Positions 1-8,502 of a DNA stretch of 64,000 bases are shown one piece after another. Under the pieces are notes generated by a model. The model searched no databases. It saw nothing but the letters and a program-made list of their open reading frames with translations, and was not told where the DNA came from. The first letter of the stretch is position 1. Each line of letters starts with the position of its first letter. The position numbers were made by a program, and so were the translations under genes. Source of the DNA: Bacteroidaceae bacterium (lineage in GTDB: Bacteria > Bacteroidota > Bacteroidia > Bacteroidales > Bacteroidaceae); contig JAFUPU010000020.1 in assembly GCA_017472635.1 (NCBI GenBank), forward strand, positions 1 through 64,000, read 5' to 3'.

Positions 1-233
1 TAGTAAGCAGTGTCACGAAAGAATTTCTTCCACGTCTGTCCGTTTATCACTGTATCTGTCCCCAGCGTGTAACATACGGTGGTATTGCTATAATCAGATT
101 TTCCGAACGAGAAGTTCTCGTAATGAGAATTACAATACCACTTTGTTCCAGTTATCGAGAATTCAGTAAGTCCTTGTGCATGTACTTGGCTTATTCCAAA
201 AAGGAATGTTAGTGTTAGTAATATATGCTTCAT
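1..233 (-). CDS. Secreted protein, N-terminal part only (runs off the window)
   Basis: Seventy-seven codons can be read on the minus strand from ATG at 231-233 to the window edge. The protein begins MKHILLTLTFLFGISQVHAQ, a clear signal peptide ending in an A-Q cleavage site. The mature part has a stretch (GTDTVINGQTWKKFF) that resembles the start of the mature protein encoded just upstream (GDTLVNDTAYKKIY), so the two look like tandem members of one family. The gap to the upstream gene is only 33 bases, which suggests the same operon. Function is unknown; the C-terminus, where a sorting tail would be, lies outside the window. Confidence 0.75.
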   Translation of the reverse strand, partial: MKHILLTLTFLFGISQVHAQGLTEFSITGTKWYCNSHYENFSFGKSDYSNTTVCYTLGTDTVINGQTWKKFFRDTAY

Positions 234-266
234 GTTTTTTGGTTTTAATGGGTTTGAGTTGCAAAT

Positions 267-2363
267 TTAATCTTCGACCATCACCTTTCCGCTCTCGCGA
301 TGTCCGTCGGGATAGGTGACAATATAGAGGTAAGCGGCAGGAGCATGGGGTACCTTCCATATACACTGGTCATTGAATAGGACTTTTTTCGCAAGATACT
401 CACCTTGTATGCCATAAAACTCGATTACGACTCCATTTTTAGCATAGACTCGTATTTGATTGTTTTCTACGGCAATCATCACCCGATCTTCTTCTGAAGT
501 ATATCTTGGGTAGATGCCTGAAACTGGCTCCATGTAGCAGCTTCCATCGTTTGTCGAACAATAAGTCAGCATTCCATGGTCAAGGCTGCAAAGCAACCGG
601 TTCTTTTCATGTGGGAGATTTTTGTATAATCCGTATTTCAACGAACCTACCCCTTCCAACCAAATGTCAACAAAGGCATCCGTTTTTCCTTTTTCCTTCA
701 GGTAAATGCATTTCCGTGGCAACCCTCCGTTATTACCTTGCAATATGGTATCTTTTATGCTTGCTATCTCCAGTATTGTACCGTCTTCTTGCATAATAGT
801 GCTTCCGGCGGTCCTATCAAATCTCATGACTGTTTCATCCCGTTGGGTGGAGTGGTTATAACGGAAAACGGAGCCAGAGGCATCTTCCCGATAACATTCC
901 CCTGTGTAGTAGGCATCAGACCAATCTTCCCGGGTTGCTGCATACATTTTCAGATAGGTCTCACCCTTCAGCCCTTTATAAAGTATGGTATCTTCTTTCA
1001 ATACTGTCAGCCTTGTCTCCAAGTTTCCGGTCTCAGGACAATACACATGTGCCATCCATTGTTTGTTTGCCACTATCATCTTTTTATGGTCTTCTCCGTT
1101 CATCGTACAGTCATCTTCCTTATTCTTCAGTCCTCCTATCCCGTAATCTTCCAATTTTGAAAGATTCCATCCGGAGAAACGTTCACTTTTATAGTTGTTC
1201 AGCAAAGTTATACCGCTCTTTTCCAATGGATGCAGAAAGTCGTAGAGTGAACCGGCACCCGATATCCAGATGGATTCTCCTATACCGATTGCAACAAGAG
1301 GACCCTCCTTGTCTTCATAGTATTCGTCATTGGAACCGACACTTTCCGACTTCATGTAACGTGCTTTCACCGGTTCCCATTCTCCCTTGCCGTTCTTACG
1401 GTGACAGAAGGTCTCCCCTTCCTGCATCATATAGTCGTAAAGCAGATAATCTTCCCCATCGCTTTGCAAAAGGATATCTTCGGGACAATCATAATCCTTT
1501 TTCAATACGTAGATTCGTGCTCCGTCTTCGCGGATATGACAGACGGTGGTGGCATTCTCTTCGCGATTTGTCACATTGTAATGGCAGTTGTCCCGGTAAC
1601 ATACTAACGGATAATACCGATGTCCGTTCAATATCTCCGGCTCATCAGGGACTGTGTATCGGAGATAGTCATAAAGGCTGTCTTTTGCCTCACCCAATTG
1701 GCGTGTATAGCTCCATACTGTTCCGACAAACTGGGGGATTGCCTCGACAAGTGTCTCCCCCTTGAATGAAAAAGAGATGAAACGGAAACGTTCTGAACCG
1801 TACGATTTGTTCAACTTGTGCATACGTGACATAATACCTTTTTGGATATCGCCTATACCATATGCGACCTCAAAAGTGGGACCATATGCAACATCCAACC
1901 TCTTTCCTGAAAAAGTACTTTCTTGGCCTACGCTGTCAGCCTCGGCATATATGGCATCTCCGAAATTGCCCAGCGCAGGAATGCCTATAAGTCTTTTCCC
2001 GGCATCCGTTGTTCCAAAATCATACCATAGTATCTCCGGACCATTTACCCTATACCGTTCCCATCTTGTAATTTGTTTGTCCGGTAAGGAGTTGACCATC
2101 CGTAGATATACTTTTTTATCTTGTGTATGGCGGGTTAAGGCAAAGACAGCATTATTGCAATAAATTTTCTTATAAGCTGTGTCGTTTACCAACGTGTCCC
2201 CTTTGATTGAATAGAGATATTCCTCAACAATAAGTCCTTGTGTCCATACTGTTGCGACTTCTTTCCACTCAGCTCCTTCAGTCAGATATACAGGTGAAAT
2301 ATCTTCTCCGTTCACCTGCAAGACTGAAATAAAAAAGCATAGATACACAAAATATTTTTTCAT
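267..2363 (-). CDS. Secreted protein of unknown function with a probable T9SS tail
   Basis: Start chosen at MKKYFVYLCFFISVLQVNG (698 aa), which gives a clean signal peptide; an upstream in-frame ATG at 2418-2420 would overlap the preceding stop and spoil the signal. I recognise no enzymatic domain. The middle contains several repeats of a pattern like 'GDTLVNDTAYKKIY' or 'KEDTILYKGLKGETYLKM', which suggests small beta-rich modules. The last 80 residues read like a type A T9SS sorting domain: short beta strands, 'RVYAKNGVVIEFYGIQG', then 'YLYIVTYPDGHRESGKVMVED'. It follows the C25 protease gene in the same direction and is probably a co-exported surface protein. Confidence 0.75.
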   Translation of the reverse strand: MKKYFVYLCFFISVLQVNGEDISPVYLTEGAEWKEVATVWTQGLIVEEYLYSIKGDTLVNDTAYKKIYCNNAVFALTRHTQDKKVYLRMVNSLPDKQITRWERYRVNGPEILWYDFGTTDAGKRLIGIPALGNFGDAIYAEADSVGQESTFSGKRLDVAYGPTFEVAYGIGDIQKGIMSRMHKLNKSYGSERFRFISFSFKGETLVEAIPQFVGTVWSYTRQLGEAKDSLYDYLRYTVPDEPEILNGHRYYPLVCYRDNCHYNVTNREENATTVCHIREDGARIYVLKKDYDCPEDILLQSDGEDYLLYDYMMQEGETFCHRKNGKGEWEPVKARYMKSESVGSNDEYYEDKEGPLVAIGIGESIWISGAGSLYDFLHPLEKSGITLLNNYKSERFSGWNLSKLEDYGIGGLKNKEDDCTMNGEDHKKMIVANKQWMAHVYCPETGNLETRLTVLKEDTILYKGLKGETYLKMYAATREDWSDAYYTGECYREDASGSVFRYNHSTQRDETVMRFDRTAGSTIMQEDGTILEIASIKDTILQGNNGGLPRKCIYLKEKGKTDAFVDIWLEGVGSLKYGLYKNLPHEKNRLLCSLDHGMLTYCSTNDGSCYMEPVSGIYPRYTSEEDRVMIAVENNQIRVYAKNGVVIEFYGIQGEYLAKKVLFNDQCIWKVPHAPAAYLYIVTYPDGHRESGKVMVED

Positions 2364-2419
2364 AAATTCTTTTTTTTGCAAATAAAAACCAAATATTTCA
2401 TACAAGCAAATACTATACA

Positions 2420-4627
2420 TTATTTAACATAAAACGTTGCATTCTTTTTGCAAGTAAAGTTTTTCAATATAGAAAAACTGTTTGTAACATCAATCCCAAC
2501 GTCTGCATTAGGTTCAATTGTTACATCCTCAATATTAATATCGCGACCTACATAACCTACATCTGTTGTGATTGTCTTATCATATAAATAAAGGGATTCC
2601 ATGTCGTTATACAAAAAATTTGTATAATTATGTTTTCTAACATTTATATAACATGGAACCGTTATCCCTGAGAATGTGTGATTGCCATTAACTAAAGCAG
2701 AAGCATAATATGTTTGCCCATAATCATCGATGGAACTTATGGATACTCGACATTCTCCTAAATTTTTTGTATTGACAGAAACATGCCCATCTCCTTGAGT
2801 AATTTCAAATGCAGGAGGACATAATAAGTTCGAGTAAGATGTCCAAAGTTCCAAAGAGGGATCACCTCCCCACAGATAAATTTTAGCATTTGCAGTTGCC
2901 CGGATGAAACTGACTGTATTTGAAGCATATTGGGAAATAACATTTCTATGTGCCAATAGGCATAAATCCCCTATTTTATATATCCCTTTATTGTACAATT
3001 GATTAAAGAGTTCCTTAGTAAATGCATCATTTTGGGTTTTGTCACTTGATGTAGTTGCTCCGTAATAGGCAACGGCACCATATTCAGCATCCATGAAAGC
3101 TTCTAATAAGGATACTCTTTTATACATACGGGCTGTATGGCAGGTGATACTAAACACGATTGGTGAAAGACGTTTACCATAATTGATTTGGTTCACTTGT
3201 TCTTGTGAAAATCCGTCATTATTAAAGGCTGACCATCCGTATGCCCATCTGGGTTCATCACCATGACCACGGTAACATATTATGTTATATCCTTTATTAA
3301 TTTCATTAACTAAAGTCGTGTTTGTGGCATTTGTTCCTCCGTTAGAGCTCAATTCGCCATATTGTTTTGAAAATATAGGAGTATCCAACAGGTAACTTTG
3401 AGCGCTTATTTCATTCATAACATTATGGTAGTTTTGTTGATTGTAATTATCGAATTTATGAGCAACGAGTAGGACTTTTTGCGCTGTAGTTTCATCTTCA
3501 TATCTATTTGATTCATAGTCAATAGTTCTATTAACCATTTTTTCCAACTCTAAAGAATCCTGTACATAAAATCGACCAACAGCAATATCAGGGTCATAAT
3601 CATGTTCACTCATACATCCATACCATTGATCGCCATATCCTGTGTCATATGAAGCTTGAGTATTCTCATCCCATTTTTTTAAGGGAATCTCATTGTCATC
3701 TCCTACAAGTAACAAATATTCCAATCCCTTTTGGAAAATGCTTCTTACATAATTTCTCAGAGAAGTTGAGTCTCGACCTATTTCTTCTGTTGTTATGACT
3801 TGTAACGCATATCCTCGTTTTGTTTTCCAGTCCATAAATTTTTTTAAAGCTAAACATTGGGCATACTTGCTATTTGTTATAATAAGATAATTACAATAAC
3901 CACTGTATCCATCTGTTAACATTGGGGTAGATTCTTCATATGTTTGAATCAGCAATTCATTATAATTATCTATTCCTTTGGATAACAGCTCCTTATTTAT
4001 AAAAGAAGCTGGTTCTGTTTCTTCCCATTCACTATCTTCTACAAATGAAACTTTCACAGTGAATTGTTGCATTACATACAATTCCTTTTTTTGGGGATTA
4101 TATTTAAAGGGGCATAAATTTAATGCGTAATTATGTAGCCCTCTCCAACACTTCCTATCACTTAAAAAAAATGTGGAATTTGGGTAATAAGAATCCATCT
4201 CATACATAGTGGAGTCAATATCAAAAAAGGGGGTTATTTCATTCTCTACAATAGGAGCTTGTGATGGATAAATTCTATAATTTCCATCTACAGGTATCCA
4301 CAAAGAATCTACTATAGAAATAACACACTTGGTATATTTAGGAACTCCGATTATTTTACTTAGGATTGGCAATTCCGGTTTTCCTATATCATGTAATGTG
4401 TGATACTTTTCTAAACAGATCTGTTGATATTCATGGTCTCCCTCGACAATATTTGTCTTATAGAATCCATTAATAGAAACATCGAATACAAACTGGGTGT
4501 TATCAGATTGCCTGATACTAATATCAGCAGGATTATTCTTCCCGTTTAACGTTAACGGAATCCATGTTTGAGCAGATAGCATATTTGTAAAAAATGCTAA
4601 TGCGAGCAATGATAAGGACTGCTTCAT
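2420..4627 (-). CDS. Gingipain-like C25 family cysteine protease, secreted
   Basis: 735 aa with signal peptide MKQSLSLLALAFFTNMLSAQ. Residues about 40-220 resemble the C25 propeptide. The catalytic region starts near 'YLIITNSKYAQCLALKKFMD' (247-266) and includes 'LLLVGDDNEIPL' and 'GDQWYG'. The catalytic pair is visible: His455 in 'CYRGHGDE' and Cys496 in 'FSITCHTAR'. After residue 600 comes an Ig-like segment, and the end ('SILKNFTCKKNATFYVK') is not a canonical sorting domain. Gingipains are exported by T9SS; that this enzyme uses the same route is inferred. Its start lies 10 bases after the stop of the S74 gene, so the two are cotranscribed. Substrate specificity (Arg or Lys) cannot be told from sequence. 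Confidence 0.92.
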   Translation of the reverse strand: MKQSLSLLALAFFTNMLSAQTWIPLTLNGKNNPADISIRQSDNTQFVFDVSINGFYKTNIVEGDHEYQQICLEKYHTLHDIGKPELPILSKIIGVPKYTKCVISIVDSLWIPVDGNYRIYPSQAPIVENEITPFFDIDSTMYEMDSYYPNSTFFLSDRKCWRGLHNYALNLCPFKYNPQKKELYVMQQFTVKVSFVEDSEWEETEPASFINKELLSKGIDNYNELLIQTYEESTPMLTDGYSGYCNYLIITNSKYAQCLALKKFMDWKTKRGYALQVITTEEIGRDSTSLRNYVRSIFQKGLEYLLLVGDDNEIPLKKWDENTQASYDTGYGDQWYGCMSEHDYDPDIAVGRFYVQDSLELEKMVNRTIDYESNRYEDETTAQKVLLVAHKFDNYNQQNYHNVMNEISAQSYLLDTPIFSKQYGELSSNGGTNATNTTLVNEINKGYNIICYRGHGDEPRWAYGWSAFNNDGFSQEQVNQINYGKRLSPIVFSITCHTARMYKRVSLLEAFMDAEYGAVAYYGATTSSDKTQNDAFTKELFNQLYNKGIYKIGDLCLLAHRNVISQYASNTVSFIRATANAKIYLWGGDPSLELWTSYSNLLCPPAFEITQGDGHVSVNTKNLGECRVSISSIDDYGQTYYASALVNGNHTFSGITVPCYINVRKHNYTNFLYNDMESLYLYDKTITTDVGYVGRDINIEDVTIEPNADVGIDVTNSFSILKNFTCKKNATFYVK

Positions 4628-4637
4628 ATCACTAATG

Positions 4638-5684
4638 TCATTTTGTTAATATCATTCGTTTTGATGCAATAATTTTTCCGTCTACAATAAGTGAATATAC
4701 ATATACTCCTGCTTTCAAACCTGAGGCATCAACCTCTATATTCCCAAAAAGTTCAGAAGGTTCTAACAGAAACTTTTTAAGTTGAATACCATTTAAATCA
4801 TACAGACAAATATAAGATTGGATATTATTGCCTAAACTTTTAGGTAATCTATATTCTATTGTTGTCTTAGTTATAAAAGGGTTGGGGGTATTTTGTAATA
4901 ATGCAACATTTCCTAAAAAGTCATCACTCGTATTCGGAGTGTTAGGAGTAAATTGTTTCATATTCAAAACAGACTGGATTCCTAAAATTTGGTTTTGTAT
5001 GTCTTGATATCTGTCTTTTTGTGTTTTAAGACTGTCATTTAATTCATTTATAGCACCAATTAAAACTCCAACTAAGTCGGAATATAAAATCCCTTTTTTT
5101 CCATCGTATTGTGTTCGAACTACTTCAGGGAAAATAGATTCGACTTCTTGTGCAATTAAACCTATACGTTTCCTAGATTTCTCATCTAAGATTTGGGCGC
5201 TAATCTCAGGGGTTTTTCCTAAAAGGATTAGAGTACTATCAACATTATCCCCATCACTTGTTGTCATTACGGGTGAATATAGTTCGTCTTTATAATTGAA
5301 TGTTACTCCGCGTAATTGCCCTAATTTACATAAAACAGAACCAATGTTTGAGATGTTCGTTTTTCCGATACTATCCGACGAAGTAATCCCTCCCTTGCTG
5401 TATACATAACCATCTGGATTGATATAATAAACATAATTACCACTGTTATACGCGACTAAAGGATAAAACGATGTGGTTGTACTAGTGCTAATTAGAGCCA
5501 AAGGGGCAGCTGTAGAACCTGTAGAAGTTCTTGTGTTAGTTTGAATTGTTAAAGCACCAGTCTTACCATTTCCTGTAGCGCCTCCAACTGAAACAGAACC
5601 ATTGTTGTCTACTGAAAGTTGCGCTAAAACTCCATTTGTTGATAAACTTGCAATTGCAAAAATCATTAAAATTTTCTTATTCAT
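4638..5684 (-). CDS. S74 intramolecular-chaperone protein with T9SS type A sorting domain
   Basis: 348 aa, signal peptide MNKKILMIFAIASLSTNGVLAQ. Residues about 100-215 match the peptidase S74 (endosialidase chaperone) family known from phage tail spikes: 'SDSIGKTNISNIG', 'RKRIGLIAQEVESIFPEVV', and the closing helix 'YSDLVGVLIGAINELN'. In that family the domain trimerises a beta-structured stalk and can cut itself off. The C-terminus (about 265-348) is a textbook T9SS sorting domain: 'NTPNPFITKTTIEYRLP', 'LYDLNGIQLKKF', 'GLKAGVYVYSLIVDGK'. A short trimeric surface fibre anchored through T9SS is a reasonable inference. It is the gene just upstream of the C25 protease. Confidence 0.88.
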   Translation of the reverse strand: MNKKILMIFAIASLSTNGVLAQLSVDNNGSVSVGGATGNGKTGALTIQTNTRTSTGSTAAPLALISTSTTTSFYPLVAYNSGNYVYYINPDGYVYSKGGITSSDSIGKTNISNIGSVLCKLGQLRGVTFNYKDELYSPVMTTSDGDNVDSTLILLGKTPEISAQILDEKSRKRIGLIAQEVESIFPEVVRTQYDGKKGILYSDLVGVLIGAINELNDSLKTQKDRYQDIQNQILGIQSVLNMKQFTPNTPNTSDDFLGNVALLQNTPNPFITKTTIEYRLPKSLGNNIQSYICLYDLNGIQLKKFLLEPSELFGNIEVDASGLKAGVYVYSLIVDGKIIASKRMILTK

Positions 5685-5726
5685 ATCTATAATTTTTAAT
5701 TGACATTTTAAATTCGTAAGTAAAAT

Positions 5727-5770
5727 GGGAATCCCTCCCTCTTACATATAATAAGGTAGGTGGGATTCCC
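5727..5770 (-). terminator. Hairpin between DUF3244 and S74 genes
   Basis: A 9-bp perfect stem (GGGAATCCC at 5727-5735 with GGGATTCCC at 5762-5770) is extended inward by an imperfect stem around CTTA/TAAG. On the minus strand it is followed by ATTTTAC, a weak U tract, so it is more likely an attenuator or processing site than a full stop. The inner part contains the dispersed 12-mer ATATAATAAGGT (5746-5757). Confidence 0.55.
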
Positions 5771-5782
5771 GAGGAACCGGAG

Positions 5783-6175
5783 TTATTCTTCGCTGTCGTT
5801 GACAATGAATCCTCCACTGACTCCTTGTCCGCTGCCGTTGTTGTAGACAGAGACAACGTACGAACCGGAAACTACCGGAACCGAAAGTGTGGTACCCGTC
5901 GGAGCTGACAGAGACTGGTTGACAGATGTACCCGTCGAGGTGTTTGTAACAGACACACTCGCCAAAGGCACAGTGCCGGTGAACCGGACATTCAATACGT
6001 TGCCGGACACATTGGCTGCAACCGGAACCTTGAGGGTGTTCTCATCAGCGGTTGCTGCACCATTATTGACCAGTTCTACTGTTTGTTGCTCTTCTGCCGT
6101 CACATCGTCATTGGCAAATGAACAGAGGGGTACGATGCCTGCAAGAAGCAGGGCTTTCAGATGCAAGATTCTCAT
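5783..6175 (-). CDS. DUF3244 family secreted small protein
   Basis: 130 aa, signal peptide MRILHLKALLLAGIVPLCSFA. The rest is a single beta-sandwich-like domain with alternating strands ('NVLNVRFTGTVPLASVSVTN', 'TTLSVPVVSGSYVVSVYNNG', 'GFIVNDSEE') typical of DUF3244, a family of small exported Bacteroidetes proteins often placed beside secreted proteases. It is the first gene of the leftward operon that carries S74 and C25 proteins and is divergent from the TPR regulator at 6455. A role as exported partner, inhibitor or chaperone of the protease is only inferred from position. A hairpin follows its stop codon and may make this the most abundant product of the operon. Confidence 0.8.
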   Translation of the reverse strand: MRILHLKALLLAGIVPLCSFANDDVTAEEQQTVELVNNGAATADENTLKVPVAANVSGNVLNVRFTGTVPLASVSVTNTSTGTSVNQSLSAPTGTTLSVPVVSGSYVVSVYNNGSGQGVSGGFIVNDSEE

Positions 6176-6428
6176 AAAATGTATATGTTTTAGTTTTCAC
6201 GAAAGTAGGATGTTTTTTTTATATGACCAAAAAAGAAGAGGTCACGTAAGATGTGTAGAAGATACAAGAAGTGGGTTTATAAAATATTGCAGATGAGACG
6301 ATTTTGTAAAATGTTTCAAAAAATAGGGGGTTAGCCCGATTTTTATTTCAAGCAGGTTTTACTTCCAAAAATCTCTTTTTCTAAGAAGGAAAAACAGCAA
6401 AACAAGGCTGGTATATTGAAAAAAATTA

Positions 6429-6436
6429 TACCTTTG
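6429..6436 (+). promoter_or_regulatory. -7 box TAccTTTG for the TPR regulator gene
   Basis: TACCTTTG fits the Bacteroidetes -7 consensus TAnnTTTG. It lies inside the longest open frame (which opens at 6416) and 18 bases before ATG 6455, so it rules out the upstream start and fixes the start at MENFKRLF. Confidence 0.7.
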
Positions 6437-6454
6437 CTGCTAAAATTAAGGCTC

Positions 6455-8242
6455 ATGGAGAATTTTAAACGTCTATTTGTTGCATTTTTTATATTTTCAG
6501 CCCTTTTTTCATGCGAAAAGAGCCATAATGAGCGGCTGTTGGAAAGTGCGGAGAAGTACATGGACATTGCACCGCAAAAAAGTCGGGCTGACCTCGAAAA
6601 AATAGAGATTAATGAGAAAACGTCTGATTATCAGAAGGCAAAGATTTACCTCCTGCAGACACAGGCAGACCATAAATGTCATATTCCGTTGAAAAAAGAT
6701 TCGGCAAAGATAACCTTTTCTGCAGATTATTTCACGTTGAAGGAAAAACCTCACCATGCAGCCCTTTCTTGGCTATATAAAGGATTGATGCACAAACAGT
6801 GCAAAGAGACAGAAAAGGCGGCTGAGGCATTTGCCAAAAGCGAGTTGTGGTTTGAAGAGATAACAGACGACCGGCACAGAGGGTTGCTGCATACCAACTG
6901 GGCATTGTTGTCACTGGAGAACAAGGAATTTGCCAATTCTCTGCACCACTTCTTAAAGTCATACAGCCATTATCTCAACGTGGATTCGGTACACTACCTG
7001 ACCTCTGCTTGTGCCAATGTGGCAAGGGTATATAGTCTGTTGGGAGAAAAAGATAGTGCGGCGGCTTATTACAAACGTGGCATGGCGCATAAAGGTAAGA
7101 TTCCACCCCGGAGGTATTATACGTTGCTTTTGAACTATGCCAACTTTCTTGAACGATTCCAACAGGAACATAAAGAGGCAGAACAGATGTTGCTTGAGTG
7201 CGAGCGGCATATAGCTGACACGGTTTATAAGGAGAAGGTCTATTCGAGTCTTGCTACGCTGTATTGCAACACGAACGCACCGCATAAGGCAAAAGAGTAT
7301 GCCATGCGGGTAGTAGAGAGTCGTGACCGTGCAGTTGAGAGTGTGGGATACTTTTTGTTATACAGGATTTATAAGCAGTTGGGCGAGGCGGACACCGCAA
7401 CTTTGTATCATGACCGGTACCGACAGATTCAGAGCGACTTGAACATGCGGCTGAAGGACGTGAATGATATCTCCAATCAGGTGAAGATGGAAGAGATGGA
7501 AGAAAAGAACGAAGAGGAGAAAAGAAGTAAAGTATGGTGGATTATCGAAAGCGTCATCTTGTTGTCAGTTGGAAGTGTGATTTATTACATGATTTACCGA
7601 AGGAGAATGCAGGCATTCAAGCAGAAAGACCTTGAACAGAATTTGCATATAGGGCATCTGAAGAGTGATGTCAAAAACAAGAAAAAGAAGATAAACCGCC
7701 TGGAGAAGGAGAATGAAGAGAAGAAAAACACAATCAGAGAGCTGAAAAGTGCGACCAGGCAACTCGTTGAAGAGATGCAAGAGGTAGAGAAGGAGGCACG
7801 GAAGCGGGAGAAGTTGCAAGACAAGGAGAAGAATGATTTGTTGAAAAGCAAAAAAGATATGCAGGAACAATTGGGAAGATTCCAACATGTGGATATGCTT
7901 GACCGATTGACAGAACTTTATTCTCTAAAAGAAGGGAGCTATGAAATCAGAAGCATGCTGAACCAATTGAGAAGCGGGAAGAGAAACGAGCACAATCCGG
8001 TTTCAGCCTCGAAATATCCGGCATTGTTGAGGGAAATGTTGGAAGAACAATATCCGGACATGGCGGATGTCATAGATGCTTTGGTCAAGAATCAAACTAA
8101 AAGGGTAATCTGCTACCTTCTTGCGTTGGGAGTTGATGATATGAATATATTGGCGGATGCTTGTGTAAGTTCGATAAAGACGGTAAGGAATTACCGTAAA
8201 GAGATGATGGGTCTGGTTGAAGAGTTGAAGGGGGAACGATAA
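6455..8242 (+). CDS. TPR transmembrane regulator with C-terminal HTH
   Basis: 595 aa from ATG 6455. The N-terminus ends in a lipobox (SALFSC), then helical TPR-like repeats fill about residues 25-340. One membrane helix sits at about 360-381 ('VWWIIESVILLSVGSVIYYM'), followed by a long charged coiled coil (about 390-490) and a C-terminal helix-turn-helix-like segment ('DDMNILADACVSSIKTVRNYRKEM', about 565-588). This is the layout of the Bacteroidetes TPR/HTH membrane regulators. The sensor part would be outside the inner membrane and the HTH in the cytoplasm. It is divergent from the DUF3244-S74-C25 operon and is the obvious candidate to control it. Ligand unknown. Confidence 0.85.
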   Translation: MENFKRLFVAFFIFSALFSCEKSHNERLLESAEKYMDIAPQKSRADLEKIEINEKTSDYQKAKIYLLQTQADHKCHIPLKKDSAKITFSADYFTLKEKPHHAALSWLYKGLMHKQCKETEKAAEAFAKSELWFEEITDDRHRGLLHTNWALLSLENKEFANSLHHFLKSYSHYLNVDSVHYLTSACANVARVYSLLGEKDSAAAYYKRGMAHKGKIPPRRYYTLLLNYANFLERFQQEHKEAEQMLLECERHIADTVYKEKVYSSLATLYCNTNAPHKAKEYAMRVVESRDRAVESVGYFLLYRIYKQLGEADTATLYHDRYRQIQSDLNMRLKDVNDISNQVKMEEMEEKNEEEKRSKVWWIIESVILLSVGSVIYYMIYRRRMQAFKQKDLEQNLHIGHLKSDVKNKKKKINRLEKENEEKKNTIRELKSATRQLVEEMQEVEKEARKREKLQDKEKNDLLKSKKDMQEQLGRFQHVDMLDRLTELYSLKEGSYEIRSMLNQLRSGKRNEHNPVSASKYPALLREMLEEQYPDMADVIDALVKNQTKRVICYLLALGVDDMNILADACVSSIKTVRNYRKEMMGLVEELKGER

Positions 8243-8433
8243 TTAGTTGACCCAACCAACCCCGACTGGCATACGATTGGAGGGCTTTGACACGTCCGCA
8301 AGAAATTAATCCCCGAAAAAGTAATATATACTCCATCAGCCAAAAGAGATATATCAAAGTGCCAATGGATATATACTCGCTTTGCCTGTGCAGTGTATAT
8401 TTGTCTGGCAACTTGTTTTTTTGTTCCTGCAAA

Positions 8434-8480
8434 AACTATTGGCAGTACACTAAAACAGTGCAAGTATACTGCCAATAGTT
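8434..8480. terminator. Bidirectional terminator hairpin
   Basis: A 14-bp perfect inverted repeat, AACTATTGGCAGTA (8434-8447) with TACTGCCAATAGTT (8467-8480), lies between two converging genes (TPR regulator and GH97). Confidence 0.7.
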
Positions 8481-8502
8481 GATGCAGAAGAGAAAGAAGT
8501 TA

